Assembly: GCA_965220695.1 (NCBI GenBank)
Contig: OZ244838.1
Coordinates: forward strand, 5,270,001 to 5,334,000
Direction of reading: 5' to 3'
Source: UBA9620 sp965220695
Lineage (GTDB): Bacteria > Acidobacteriota > Vicinamibacteria > Vicinamibacterales > UBA8438
DNA: 64,000 bases
Shown: piece by piece, positions 17,971-26,742 of the stretch
Layout of the letters: every line of letters begins with the position of its first letter
Position numbering within the stretch: position 1 is the first letter of the stretch
Position numbers and translations under genes: made by a program
The notes under the pieces: model-generated
Told to the model about the DNA's origin: nothing
What the model saw: the letters and a program-made list of their open reading frames with translations, nothing else
The model's database searches: none

Positions 17971-20694
17971 TCACTCCACGCGAAGGGTCTGCGTCAGGTC
18001 GAGCCTCATGATGCGGCGCGCAGGTCCGACATGGGCGGCCGCGGCAACTGCGACGGTCAGGAGGAGAGCGCCGGCCCATACCACCGGGTCGGCCAGCGGG
18101 ATGCGGCCGGAGGTCATTTGCGCCACGACACCCGTCGCCACGAACGCCAGGACGGTGCCGCTGCCCACGCCGAAGGCGACCACCCAGCCGCCGGTCGCCA
18201 GCACGAGGCGGAGCAGGGCGCCGGAACGGGCGCCCAGCGCCGCCCGGATCGCGAACTCGCGCCTTCGCCGCATGACGAGATAGGCGACCACGCCGTAGAG
18301 GCCGATGGCGCCCAGCGCCAGAGCCACGACGCCCGAGGCGATGGCCACGGATGCCGCGGCCCGAGTCGGACGCAGCCTGACGGCGGCCGTCTCCCGGAGC
18401 GTGACGCCCTGGCGAGGGAAGAAGACGTCCGGCTCCATCCGGCGAAGCTCGCGGCGGATGTCGGCGGACAGTGCCGCCGCGTCGCCCCCGGTCCGGGCGA
18501 GCAGCACCCCGCGCACGAGCAGGCCCTGCGACGCCGCGAGGTGCAGGTAGGGTGCGGCGTCCTCCCCTGGGGAATTCACATCGTAGTCGGCCGAAACGCC
18601 GACGACCTGGTACTCCCGTCCGTCCCACTCCGACAGCCGGAACCGCCGCCCGACCGCCGTCCCTGCCGGCCAGAAGCGCAGGGCCATGGCTTCGCTGACG
18701 ACGGCCACGTGCGGTGACTCCCGCGTGTCGGCGGTGGTGAAGCTCCGCCCTCGCAGCAGCGGGACGCCCAGCGTGTCGAAGTAGTCCGCCGACACGTCGA
18801 CCGTGTCCACCGACGTACCGCGGTCGTCCGGCCCATGCACACCTCGAACGAGGACGTTCTGCGTGTTGGACAAGACGTCGAGGGGAACGCTCGACGCCAG
18901 CGACGCCGCCTCGACGCCCGGCATCGACCGCACGCGTTCGAGCGCGTCACGCAGGAAGGGCTCCACGCGGTCTCGCTGGTAGCCAATCACGTCCAGGCCG
19001 AGGCGGACGGTCGCAACGCGGTCCGCATCGAACCCGGGCGAGACGCCGACCGCCCCCACTGCTTCCCGGGCCAGGAGACCCGCGAGCACCAGCAACGGCA
19101 CCGTGGCCGCCAACTGCGCCGCCACCAGCGCATCGCGCAGGACCCAGCAGCGACCGCCGACCCGCGCGACCGCGACGGCGCCGTTCAGGTCGCGCACGAG
19201 ATTCGGCCGCGTGGCGCCGAGGGCCGGCACGAGACCCGCCAGCACGCCCACGCCGGCCGCCAATGCCGCCGTGAACACGAACGCGCGCGCACCGGGCACG
19301 AAGTCGAAGGTGAGCGGAATCGTGTCCAGGAGAGGCGGCGCCGCGGAGAGCGCGCGCAACAGGCTCCAGGCCAGGGCCAGCCCCGCCCCGGCGCCGAGGG
19401 ACGACAGCACGAGGCTCTCGGTCAACAACTGCCGCACGAGACGGCCCCGCCCGGCCCCGACCGCGAGCCGCACCCCGATTTCCCGCCGCCGCGCCGCCGC
19501 ACGAGCCAGCAGCATGCCCATGACGTTTGCGCACGCCAGCAGCAGAACGACCCCGACCACCAGCATCAGGCCGGCTGATACGACGTCCACCGCTCTTGCC
19601 CACTGCGGCGGCAGGCGCTCGTCGTCCGTCAGCGTCAGAGATACCTGCCGATCTTCGTTGGAGTCGGGCCAGGCGGCGGCCAAGTTGGCCATGATCACGT
19701 CGAGGTTCGCGACCGCCTGAGCCAGAGTGACGCCATCGCGGAGCCTCCCTTTGACGAACAGCCTGCGATCTCCGCGGCGTTCGAGCCAGGTCTCTCCCGG
19801 GGAGTCCACGGATGTCACGATGCCCGTCGTCGTCACGTCGCCGACCCACGTCATCGGAGTCCACAGGTCCGCGTCGAATATGGGCACCATGCCGGCGAAC
19901 CCGTGCGGCGCGACCCCCACCACGAGATACGGCTGAGACTGGATGCGGAGGCTCCGGCCCAGGACCCCCGGATCCCGTCCGAAGGCTCGTTCCCAGAGCC
20001 GGTCGGAGATCACGGCCACGCGGGCTGCGCCCGGTCGATCGTCCTCCGGCGCCAGCAGCCGGCCCAGCACCGGCCGAACGCCGAGAAGCTGAAAGTAGTT
20101 CCCCGTCACCGTCTCGCCCATCACGAGGTCGACGTCCTCGTCCACCCGCACCGCCGCGACCATCGAAGAGTGCGCCGCCATGCCCGTGAACACGTCGTTC
20201 TCCGCGCGCAGGTCGAGGTAATCCGGATACGAGGTCGTCGAGTACCGCTCGACACCGGGGTCGCTCGTGTAGACGTCGACGAGTTCCGCGGGACGAGAGA
20301 CCGGCAGCGGCCGGAACAGCAGCGAGTCGACGATCGTGAAGGCCGCGGTGTTGAAGCAGATCGGGATGGCCAGCGACACGACGGCGGCGGCAGTGAAGCC
20401 CGGATTCCGACGCGCGATCCGCAGCGCGTAGCCGAGATCGCGAAGCAGGTCCTCCAGCGGACGCCAACCGCGCGCATCCCGAACCGCTTCGCGGATGGCG
20501 TCGACGCCGCCCAGCCGCACGTGGGCCTGCCGGCGCGCTTCGCGGGGGTCCATGCCCGCGCGCAGGTTCTTCTCGGTTTCCATCTCCAAATGGAACCGCA
20601 GCTCTTCCTGGGCCTCGGCGTCCTCGCGCCCGCCGCGGAAGAGGCTTCGCAGCCGCGCGACCAGTCGCCGGACGAGGCTGGCGAGCAGGCTCAT
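17971..20694 (-). CDS. ADOP-type (MacB/FtsX-like) ABC transporter permease
   Basis: 907 residues, about twice a normal MacB permease, as expected for the acidobacterial duplicated orphan permease family. The start at 20692-20694 is fixed by an ATGA overlap with the PadR stop. Residues 1-80 form the cytoplasmic prefix domain (EAQEELRFHLEMETEKN, RRQAHVRLGGVD). Then come GYALRIARRNPGFTAAAVVS and the first MacB periplasmic module, and a second FtsX module (GAIGLYGVVAYLVMRRRREF, LRLVLATGGWVVAFGVG) ending TQTLRVE. Family members lack their own ATPase. PadR probably controls it. Confidence 0.92.
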   Translation of the reverse strand: MSLLASLVRRLVARLRSLFRGGREDAEAQEELRFHLEMETEKNLRAGMDPREARRQAHVRLGGVDAIREAVRDARGWRPLEDLLRDLGYALRIARRNPGFTAAAVVSLAIPICFNTAAFTIVDSLLFRPLPVSRPAELVDVYTSDPGVERYSTTSYPDYLDLRAENDVFTGMAAHSSMVAAVRVDEDVDLVMGETVTGNYFQLLGVRPVLGRLLAPEDDRPGAARVAVISDRLWERAFGRDPGVLGRSLRIQSQPYLVVGVAPHGFAGMVPIFDADLWTPMTWVGDVTTTGIVTSVDSPGETWLERRGDRRLFVKGRLRDGVTLAQAVANLDVIMANLAAAWPDSNEDRQVSLTLTDDERLPPQWARAVDVVSAGLMLVVGVVLLLACANVMGMLLARAAARRREIGVRLAVGAGRGRLVRQLLTESLVLSSLGAGAGLALAWSLLRALSAAPPLLDTIPLTFDFVPGARAFVFTAALAAGVGVLAGLVPALGATRPNLVRDLNGAVAVARVGGRCWVLRDALVAAQLAATVPLLVLAGLLAREAVGAVGVSPGFDADRVATVRLGLDVIGYQRDRVEPFLRDALERVRSMPGVEAASLASSVPLDVLSNTQNVLVRGVHGPDDRGTSVDTVDVSADYFDTLGVPLLRGRSFTTADTRESPHVAVVSEAMALRFWPAGTAVGRRFRLSEWDGREYQVVGVSADYDVNSPGEDAAPYLHLAASQGLLVRGVLLARTGGDAAALSADIRRELRRMEPDVFFPRQGVTLRETAAVRLRPTRAAASVAIASGVVALALGAIGLYGVVAYLVMRRRREFAIRAALGARSGALLRLVLATGGWVVAFGVGSGTVLAFVATGVVAQMTSGRIPLADPVVWAGALLLTVAVAAAAHVGPARRIMRLDLTQTLRVE

Positions 20695-21035
20695 TTCGTC
20701 CCTCCGGCCCAGTTCAGCACGCCGTTCACCGCGTTCACGGTCCGCTCCCACTCCGCGCGCTCGGTCGCGAGCTGCCGCCGTCCGACGCCGGTCAAGAAAT
20801 AATAGCGCGCCCGGCGGTTGTTCTCCGTGATCCGCCACTCGGAGTCCACCCAGCCCTTTCGCTTCATGCGCTGGAGCGCCGGGTACAGCGTCCCCTGCTG
20901 GATCGCGAACACGTCCCCCGACATGGTCTCGATCCGCTGGGCCAGCCCCCAGCCGTGCATCGGCTCCAGGGCCAGCGTGCGCAGCACCAGCAACTCCAGG
21001 GTACCCTGCAGGACCTCGTACCGGTCGGCGGTCAT
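20691..21035 (-). CDS. PadR-family transcriptional regulator
   Basis: 114 residues starting at 21033-21035 with an AAAGGAG ribosome site. Winged helix: YEVLQGTLELLVLRTLALEP, MHGWGLAQRIE, FAIQQGTLYPALQRMKRKGW (recognition helix), then the wing EWRITENNRRARYYFLTGVG and a C-terminal dimerisation helix. PadR/ADOP gene pairs are characteristic of Acidobacteria. It is first in the operon and overlaps the permease gene by 4 nt, so it likely represses its own operon in response to an unknown ligand. Confidence 0.92.
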   Translation of the reverse strand: MTADRYEVLQGTLELLVLRTLALEPMHGWGLAQRIETMSGDVFAIQQGTLYPALQRMKRKGWVDSEWRITENNRRARYYFLTGVGRRQLATERAEWERTVNAVNGVLNWAGGTK

Positions 21036-21282
21036 GGCATCTCCTTTTGTCGATCCAAAGGGAGCTTGCCACGATATCTTCAGATTGTCAAAAGCAAACT
21101 GCACACGGTAACACCGGGTGACGCCGGCGCACGCCGGGGAACCCGGTGACGTCCCGCGCCACGGTCACGAGTTCGCGGCCGGCCTCGACCGCGATGGCCG
21201 CAAGATACGCCAGCGCCGGTTGTCGCTCCCCTGCCGGTCGCGTGCAGCGGGGCCGTGGCCACGGGCGGCCGGGCCGGGGCGG

Positions 21283-22470
21283 TCATCCCTGATTCCCGGC
21301 TGCTGCAGGCGGCCGGGATGCGGCGCGCTGCGCGAGGATGCCCCGTTCGAGCAGTGCATCTATCTCGTCGCCGGACACGCCCCAGTCCAGCAGCGCCTCG
21401 CGGGTGTGCTGGCCCGCGGCCGCCGGTCCGCTGCGGATGGCGCTGGGCGTGCGGCTGAAGCGCGGGGCCGCGTTCGGTTGCCAGCCTCCGTCCCGTTCCA
21501 CGAACGTGCGCCGGGCGCGGGTGTGCGGGTGGTGGGGCGCCTCCGTCATGCTCAGCACCGGGGCGAAACAGGCGTCGGTGCCCTCCAGCCGTTCCACCCA
21601 TTCGTCACGCGTGCGCGTGGCGATCACGGACGCCAGCCGTTGCTTCAGCAGCGGCCACTCGTCGCGATCCGACGAGTGGGGCAGTGCGCCGTCGTCGGCG
21701 CCGAGCCGGTCGAGCAGCGTCCGGTAGAACCCCGGCTCGATGGGGGCCAGGGCGATGTGCTTCCCGTCGCGTGTTTCGTAGACGTCATAGAAGTGGGCCC
21801 CGCCGTCGAGCGCGTTGACGCCGCGGGTGTCGCGGTGCAGACCGGCGCCGAGCAGACCGTAGATGCCGGTCATCAGCGAGGCGGCGCCGTCGACCATGGC
21901 CGCATCCACCACCTGACCCTGGCCCGACCGCTGCGCCTCCAGCAGCGCCGCGACCACCCCCAGCGCCAGATACAGCGCACCGCCGCCAAAGTCGCCCACC
22001 AGGTTCAAGGGCGGGGTCGGCGGCTGTCCCGACCGTCCTGTCGCGTGCAACGCGCCGGTGAGCGCAATGTAGTTGAGATCGTGTCCGGCCGCCCGCGCCA
22101 GCGGGCCGGTCTGACCCCAGCCGGTGACGCGGCCATACACGAGGCGGGCGTTGACGGCGCGGCAGTTGTCCGGGCCGAGCCCGAGCTTCTCGGTCACGCC
22201 CGGCCGGAACCCTTCGATCAGGGCGTCCGCCGAGGCGCACAGGCGCCGCGCCAGCGTCAGGCCGTCCGGGTGCTTCAGGTCGACGGCGGCGGACCGCCGG
22301 CTGCGATTGAGCAACGCGTGCTCGTGCGGCACGTCGAAGCCCAACCCGGACGGCCGCACCCGGTCGATCTTCAGCACCTCCGCACCGAGCTCCGCCAGCA
22401 GCATGCCGCACATCGGACAGGGGCCGATACCGGCCAGCTCGATCACCTTCACGCCTGCGAGTGGTCCCAT
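21283..22470 (-). CDS. CaiB/BaiF family III CoA-transferase / alpha-methylacyl-CoA racemase
   Basis: 395 residues. The start MGPLAGVKVIELAGIGPCP is typical; next come MLLAELGAEVLKIDR, RSRRSAAVDLKHPDG, EGFRPGVTEKLGLG and VYGRVTGWGQTGPLA. The active-site segment NLVGDFGGGALYLALGV carries the conserved Asp, and GQVVDAAMVDGAASL follows. The GDFGGG form is the one found in alpha-methylacyl-CoA racemases, so epimerisation of branched acyl-CoA is more likely than CoA transfer. Single gene; the 177 bp on its 3' side before PadR hold nothing evident. Confidence 0.85.
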   Translation of the reverse strand: MGPLAGVKVIELAGIGPCPMCGMLLAELGAEVLKIDRVRPSGLGFDVPHEHALLNRSRRSAAVDLKHPDGLTLARRLCASADALIEGFRPGVTEKLGLGPDNCRAVNARLVYGRVTGWGQTGPLARAAGHDLNYIALTGALHATGRSGQPPTPPLNLVGDFGGGALYLALGVVAALLEAQRSGQGQVVDAAMVDGAASLMTGIYGLLGAGLHRDTRGVNALDGGAHFYDVYETRDGKHIALAPIEPGFYRTLLDRLGADDGALPHSSDRDEWPLLKQRLASVIATRTRDEWVERLEGTDACFAPVLSMTEAPHHPHTRARRTFVERDGGWQPNAAPRFSRTPSAIRSGPAAAGQHTREALLDWGVSGDEIDALLERGILAQRAASRPPAAAGNQG

Positions 22471-22708
22471 CGCCGGACTCCTTCACCTTGCGCGCCGTAT
22501 CATCCAGGCCGCCGCTGCGCCATGGTACCGGGTATGGATGCCGCGGAGACATCGCAGGGCCAGACAGATCACTCCTTGATGGCGGCCAGATTGGGTTCGA
22601 CCCGACGGGGTGCTCCACGAGATGCAGCCGTGACCGCCGGCGACGCCCGCCGGCCGTAACTCCGTTGTGGCGCCGCAATGGGCGATGCGGTACCGTGGGC
22701 GGGCTTCC

Positions 22709-23551
22709 ATGATCGGGCAATTGAACACACGCAACCGCCGTATTGGCGGCGCGAGACGCGCCGGGGCGCGGTGCGCCGCGTGGGCGCTTCTGCTCGTGCC
22801 GGCAATCGGCGCCGGGGCGCAGACGACGTCCGTCAATCCGCACGAGGGAAACGCCGCCGCGGTCCGCGCCGGCCGGGCGCTGTTCGCCAATCGTTGCGCA
22901 GAGTGTCACGGGCCGGACGCGACAGGCATCAACGGTCCGGATCTGACGGAGTTGTGGGCCGCCGGGACCGCCGATGGGCGGGTGTTCGAGACGATCCGCG
23001 CGGGGATCCCCGGCACGATCATGCCGTCGAGCACGGCCCCCGAGGATGAGATCTGGGCGCTGGTCACCTATCTGAAGAGCCTCGGTACGGTGGCGCCGGC
23101 CGAGTTCGAGAGCGGCGATGCCGATCACGGCCGCGAGGTCTTTCTCGAGACCTGTGCCAGTTGTCACCGGGCAGACGGGCGGGGCGGCCGGCTGGGGCCG
23201 GATCTGTCGCGCATCACGCGAACCCGCTCGCGGGCCGGGCTGACGGCGGCGATACGAGATCCGAGCGCGTCGATGCGGGCGGGGTTTCGGGCCGTGACCG
23301 TGGTCACCGCCGACGGCCGGGAGATTCGCGGCGTCAAGAAGGGTGAAGACGCCTTCTCGATCCAGATGCTCGACACCGGCGAACGGCTGCAGGGGTTTCT
23401 GAAAGCGGATCTGCGGGAGGTGCGCGACGAGCCGGCGTCGTTGATGCCGGTGTTCGGCGTCGGGCAACTGAGCGACCGCGATCTCGACGATCTGCTGCGG
23501 TTTCTCGCCTCGGTCAGCGAGGCCGGGGCTGCGGCCGGGGGTGCCCGATGA
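22709..23551 (+). CDS. exported dihaem cytochrome c
   Basis: About 280 residues from the ATG at 22709 (alternatives: ATG 22685, GTG 22667), with an Arg-rich n-region and the signal core AAWALLLVPAIGAGA. Two cytochrome c domains: haem motif CAECH at residues 63-67 with methionine ligand segment GTIMPSS, and CASCH at about 149-153. Between and after them runs a VVTADGREIRGVKKGEDAFS strand region found in haem-binding proteins paired with quinoproteins. It overlaps the next gene by 4 nt (ATGA) and is the probable electron acceptor of that quinoprotein. Confidence 0.85.
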   Translation: MIGQLNTRNRRIGGARRAGARCAAWALLLVPAIGAGAQTTSVNPHEGNAAAVRAGRALFANRCAECHGPDATGINGPDLTELWAAGTADGRVFETIRAGIPGTIMPSSTAPEDEIWALVTYLKSLGTVAPAEFESGDADHGREVFLETCASCHRADGRGGRLGPDLSRITRTRSRAGLTAAIRDPSASMRAGFRAVTVVTADGREIRGVKKGEDAFSIQMLDTGERLQGFLKADLREVRDEPASLMPVFGVGQLSDRDLDDLLRFLASVSEAGAAAGGAR

Positions 23552-25197
23552 CGAGGACGACGATGAGCTTGCTGCAGGTCGGTCGACTCCTGCTGGCCGC
23601 GGCGCTGCTGGCGGCGCCCGGGCTACGCTGGGCGGGCGCGCAGGTCCCCGCGGCGGGGCCGACCTATGAGGCGTTGCTGGAGGGTTTCAACGACCCCACC
23701 CGCTGGCCGACGTTCTCGGGCGACTACAGCGGACGCCGCCACAGTCCCCTGACCCAGATCAGCCCCGGGAACGTGCATCGCCTCGCCGCGCAGTGGACGT
23801 TTCAGGCCGGCACCATGGCCCGCGGGCGCGGGTTCGAAGCGACGCCGCTCGTGTCGGACGGCGTACTCTACGTCAGCGGTTCGAACAACTATGCCTGGGC
23901 GCTCGATCCGCGCACCGGCCGGCCGTTCTGGGAGTACCGCCGCGACCTGCCGGACGACCTGACCTACGGGCGCAGCGCTCCGGTCAACCGTGGCTTCGGC
24001 ATGCTCGGCGATCACCTGTTCATGGTGACGCTCGACGCGCATCTGCTCGCGTTGGACCGGGCCACGGGCACGGTGTCGTGGGAGGTGGAGCTGGCGGACT
24101 ATCACATCGGGTACTCGGCCACGATGGCGCCGCTGGTGATCGACGGCAAGGTCATCGTCGGGATCTCGGGCGGCGAATACCCCACCCGCGGGTTCGTCGA
24201 CGCCTATGATCCGCAGACCGGCGAGCGGCAGTGGCGCTTCTACACCATTCCCGGGGCCGACGAGCCGGGGGGTGACAGTTGGCCGTTCACCGGGGTGCGC
24301 GAGCGCGGGGGCGGCGGCACCTGGATGACCGGCACCTACGACCCCGAGCTGCACCTGCTCTACTGGGGCACCGGCAACCCGAACCCCGACTACTATGGCG
24401 ACGACCGGCTGGGAGACAACCTCTACACCAATTCCCTTGTCGCGCTCGACCCCGACACCGGCCGGCTGCGCTGGCACTACCAGTTCACGCCGCACGACAC
24501 CCACGACTGGGACTCGAACCACGTGCCGGTGCAGGCGGACATCGACTGGCAGGGCCGCCCGCGGAAAGTGATCATGGTCGCCAACCGCAACGGCTTCTTC
24601 TACGTGCTCGACCGCGAGACCGGCGAGCTGCTGCTGGGGAAGCCGTTCGTGGCGACGACCTGGGCGCGCGAGATCGGCGCCGACGGCCGGCCGATCGTCC
24701 TCAACGACGGCAGCGCCGGCTGTCTGCCCGACTACTGGGGCGGCACCAACTTCATGCCGCCGTCGTTCGATCCGGCGCGGGGGCTGTTCTTCGTCACCGC
24801 GCGCGAGACCTGTGCGACCTTCATCCCCGAGAAACCGGAGATCGCGCCGGGGCGCCGCTCGATGGGCGGCACGGTCTGGGTCGATCAGGATAAGGCCTGG
24901 GGCGCGTTGCGCGCGCTCGACGTCACGACGGGAGAGTTGCGCTGGGAGTTTCCCTATCCGACGCCCAGCATGGCGGGGGTCATGTCGACGGCGGCGGGGG
25001 TGGTGTTCGCCGGCGACCACCAGGGCAACTTCATGGCGTTCGATGCCGATACGGGCGAGCACCTCTGGCACTACCAGACCGGCAACCCGATCTGGGGCGC
25101 CGCCGCCATGACCTACATGCTCGACGGCGTGCAGCAGGTGCTGATTCCGTCCGGCGCGACCCTGACCGCGTTCGCCCTGCCGGCCGAGGCTCGGTAG
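23548..25197 (+). CDS. PQQ-dependent alcohol-dehydrogenase-type quinoprotein
   Basis: 549 residues with signal peptide (LLLAAALLAAPGLRWAGA). Propeller blades: WPTFSGDYSGRRHSPLTQI, ATPLVSDGVLYVSGSNNYAW, ALDPRTGRPFWEYRR, LHLLYWGTGNPNPDYYGDD, DTHDWDSNHVP, WGGTNFMPPSFDPARGLFF and the GDHQGNFMAFD / GNPIWGAAAMTYM end. WGTGNPNPD matches the Asn/Asp calcium and catalytic region of methanol/ethanol dehydrogenases. It is co-transcribed with the dihaem cytochrome just upstream (4-nt overlap), the clearest dehydrogenase-acceptor pair in the window. Substrate probably a small alcohol; not proven. Confidence 0.88.
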   Translation: MTRTTMSLLQVGRLLLAAALLAAPGLRWAGAQVPAAGPTYEALLEGFNDPTRWPTFSGDYSGRRHSPLTQISPGNVHRLAAQWTFQAGTMARGRGFEATPLVSDGVLYVSGSNNYAWALDPRTGRPFWEYRRDLPDDLTYGRSAPVNRGFGMLGDHLFMVTLDAHLLALDRATGTVSWEVELADYHIGYSATMAPLVIDGKVIVGISGGEYPTRGFVDAYDPQTGERQWRFYTIPGADEPGGDSWPFTGVRERGGGGTWMTGTYDPELHLLYWGTGNPNPDYYGDDRLGDNLYTNSLVALDPDTGRLRWHYQFTPHDTHDWDSNHVPVQADIDWQGRPRKVIMVANRNGFFYVLDRETGELLLGKPFVATTWAREIGADGRPIVLNDGSAGCLPDYWGGTNFMPPSFDPARGLFFVTARETCATFIPEKPEIAPGRRSMGGTVWVDQDKAWGALRALDVTTGELRWEFPYPTPSMAGVMSTAAGVVFAGDHQGNFMAFDADTGEHLWHYQTGNPIWGAAAMTYMLDGVQQVLIPSGATLTAFALPAEAR

Positions 25198-25209
25198 TCC
25201 TGGGACGCG

Positions 25210-25240
25210 CGTTGACGCGGACAGGCCACTCCGGGCGATA
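25210..25240 (+). promoter_or_regulatory. possible sigma-70-like promoter
   Basis: TTGACG at 25210-25215 and GATAAT at 25235-25240, 19 bp apart, lie 39 bp before the ATG of the next cytochrome-type gene. Spacing is 1-2 bp over ideal. This would give the downstream pair a transcript separate from the quinoprotein operon. Confidence 0.35.
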
Positions 25241-25278
25241 ATGGCAGTTTCAGGCTCTTCCTTCCAGGGAGTGTATCC

Positions 25279-26742
25279 ATGCGTGGCAGCAGGCGGCGCA
25301 ACAACGAAGGGATCATCATGGGGCTCCGTAGCATCCTCCCCGCCGTGGCGGCACTCGCGATTGCGGTGCCCGCGGTCGCCCAGTCGGACGGCGCCGAGGT
25401 GACGTTCACCCGCGACATCGCGCCGATACTCCAGCGCAGTTGCCAGCAGTGCCACCGGCCCGACTCCGTGGCGCCGATGTCGCTGATCACCTACGAAGAG
25501 GTGCGGCCGTGGGCGCGGTCGATCAAGGCGCGCACCGGCCTGGCGAACGCGCGCGGGTCCATGCCGCCCTGGTTCGTCGAGCGCGATCTGGGCATCCAGC
25601 AGTTCAAGGACGACCCGTCGCTGAGTCTCGACGAAATCGCGATGCTCGCGACCTGGGTCGACAACGGGGCGCCGCAGGGCAACCCGGCCGACATGCCGCC
25701 GCCACGCGATTTCACGACCGTGGACGCCTGGACGATCGGCGAGCCCGACCTCATCCTGTCCTCTCCCGCAGTGGACGTGCCGGCCACCGCGGCCGACAAG
25801 TGGACCTCGCTCGGCCTGGTGCCCACCGGTCTCACCGAAGATCGATACGTCGCGGCCGTCGAAGTGCGCGAGTTCAACGACATCCCGGCGGACGCGGCCG
25901 GCGACACGGTGGGCGGCCGGTATGTCTTTCATCACATGACCTACTCGTCGGTGGCCAACGAGGGACTCGACGGCCGGACCTCCACCCGCTGGCCGATTCA
26001 CGAGGTGGGCCGCAACGCCGACGTCTTTCCGCCCGAGGCGGGCCGGCTGCTGGCCGCGGGGTCGTCGCTCGATCTCGGCACGGGGCACCTGCACGCCAAC
26101 GGGCGCGACACCACCGCGCACCTCAAGTTCGCGTTCAAGTTCCATCCGCGCGACTACGAGCCGTCGGTCAGGCGGGCGAGCACCGGCCTGGGGAACGGCG
26201 TCGACATCGACCTGCTCCCGCAGCAGGCCGGCCAGGAGCTGCACGCCTACAACGTGCTGCGGCAGCATACGAAGATCGTCGCGTTCGAGCCGCACCTGCA
26301 CGCGCCCGGCGTCCGCATGTGTCTCGAGGCCATCTGGGGGCACAACATCGAGACGTTGAACTGCGTCGGCTATGACCACAACTGGGTGAAGCAGTACATC
26401 TACGACGACGACTACGCGCCGTTGCTGCCGAAGGGCACCATCCTGCACATGATCGGGTTCCTGGACAGCACCGAAGGCAACCGGAACATCGCCGACTCGC
26501 GCAACTGGTCGGGGGGCGGCCGCCGTTCGGTGGCCAACATGTTCATCGACCTGGGCCAGGCGGTCGCGCTGACCGACGAGCAGTTCGAGGCGGAGATCAT
26601 TCGGCGCCGCAAGGTCCTCAATCTCGGGGCCAACGACCATCTGATCGGGTGCGCGCTCTGCGGAGTCGACTTCGAGGCCCACCAGAACCTGACCGCCGAT
26701 GGCGACGATGAGGATGGTGACGATGACGGCGGCCAGGAGTAG
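25279..26742 (+). CDS. exported cytochrome c / ascorbate-monooxygenase-like protein
   Basis: 487 residues if started at the ATG at 25279 (AGGGAG upstream); ATG 25318 is also possible (AAGGGA upstream). Signal peptide ends near AVPAVAQ. One haem motif CQQCH at residues 55-59 is followed by APMSLITYEEVRPWARSIK and MPPWF, then a His-rich copper-monooxygenase-like half (YVFHHMTYSS, GTGHLHANG, EPHLHAPGVRM). Paralogue of the gene at 26. It overlaps the next gene by about 20 nt. The C-terminus ends in a run of acidic residues. Confidence 0.8.
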   Translation: MRGSRRRNNEGIIMGLRSILPAVAALAIAVPAVAQSDGAEVTFTRDIAPILQRSCQQCHRPDSVAPMSLITYEEVRPWARSIKARTGLANARGSMPPWFVERDLGIQQFKDDPSLSLDEIAMLATWVDNGAPQGNPADMPPPRDFTTVDAWTIGEPDLILSSPAVDVPATAADKWTSLGLVPTGLTEDRYVAAVEVREFNDIPADAAGDTVGGRYVFHHMTYSSVANEGLDGRTSTRWPIHEVGRNADVFPPEAGRLLAAGSSLDLGTGHLHANGRDTTAHLKFAFKFHPRDYEPSVRRASTGLGNGVDIDLLPQQAGQELHAYNVLRQHTKIVAFEPHLHAPGVRMCLEAIWGHNIETLNCVGYDHNWVKQYIYDDDYAPLLPKGTILHMIGFLDSTEGNRNIADSRNWSGGGRRSVANMFIDLGQAVALTDEQFEAEIIRRRKVLNLGANDHLIGCALCGVDFEAHQNLTADGDDEDGDDDGGQE

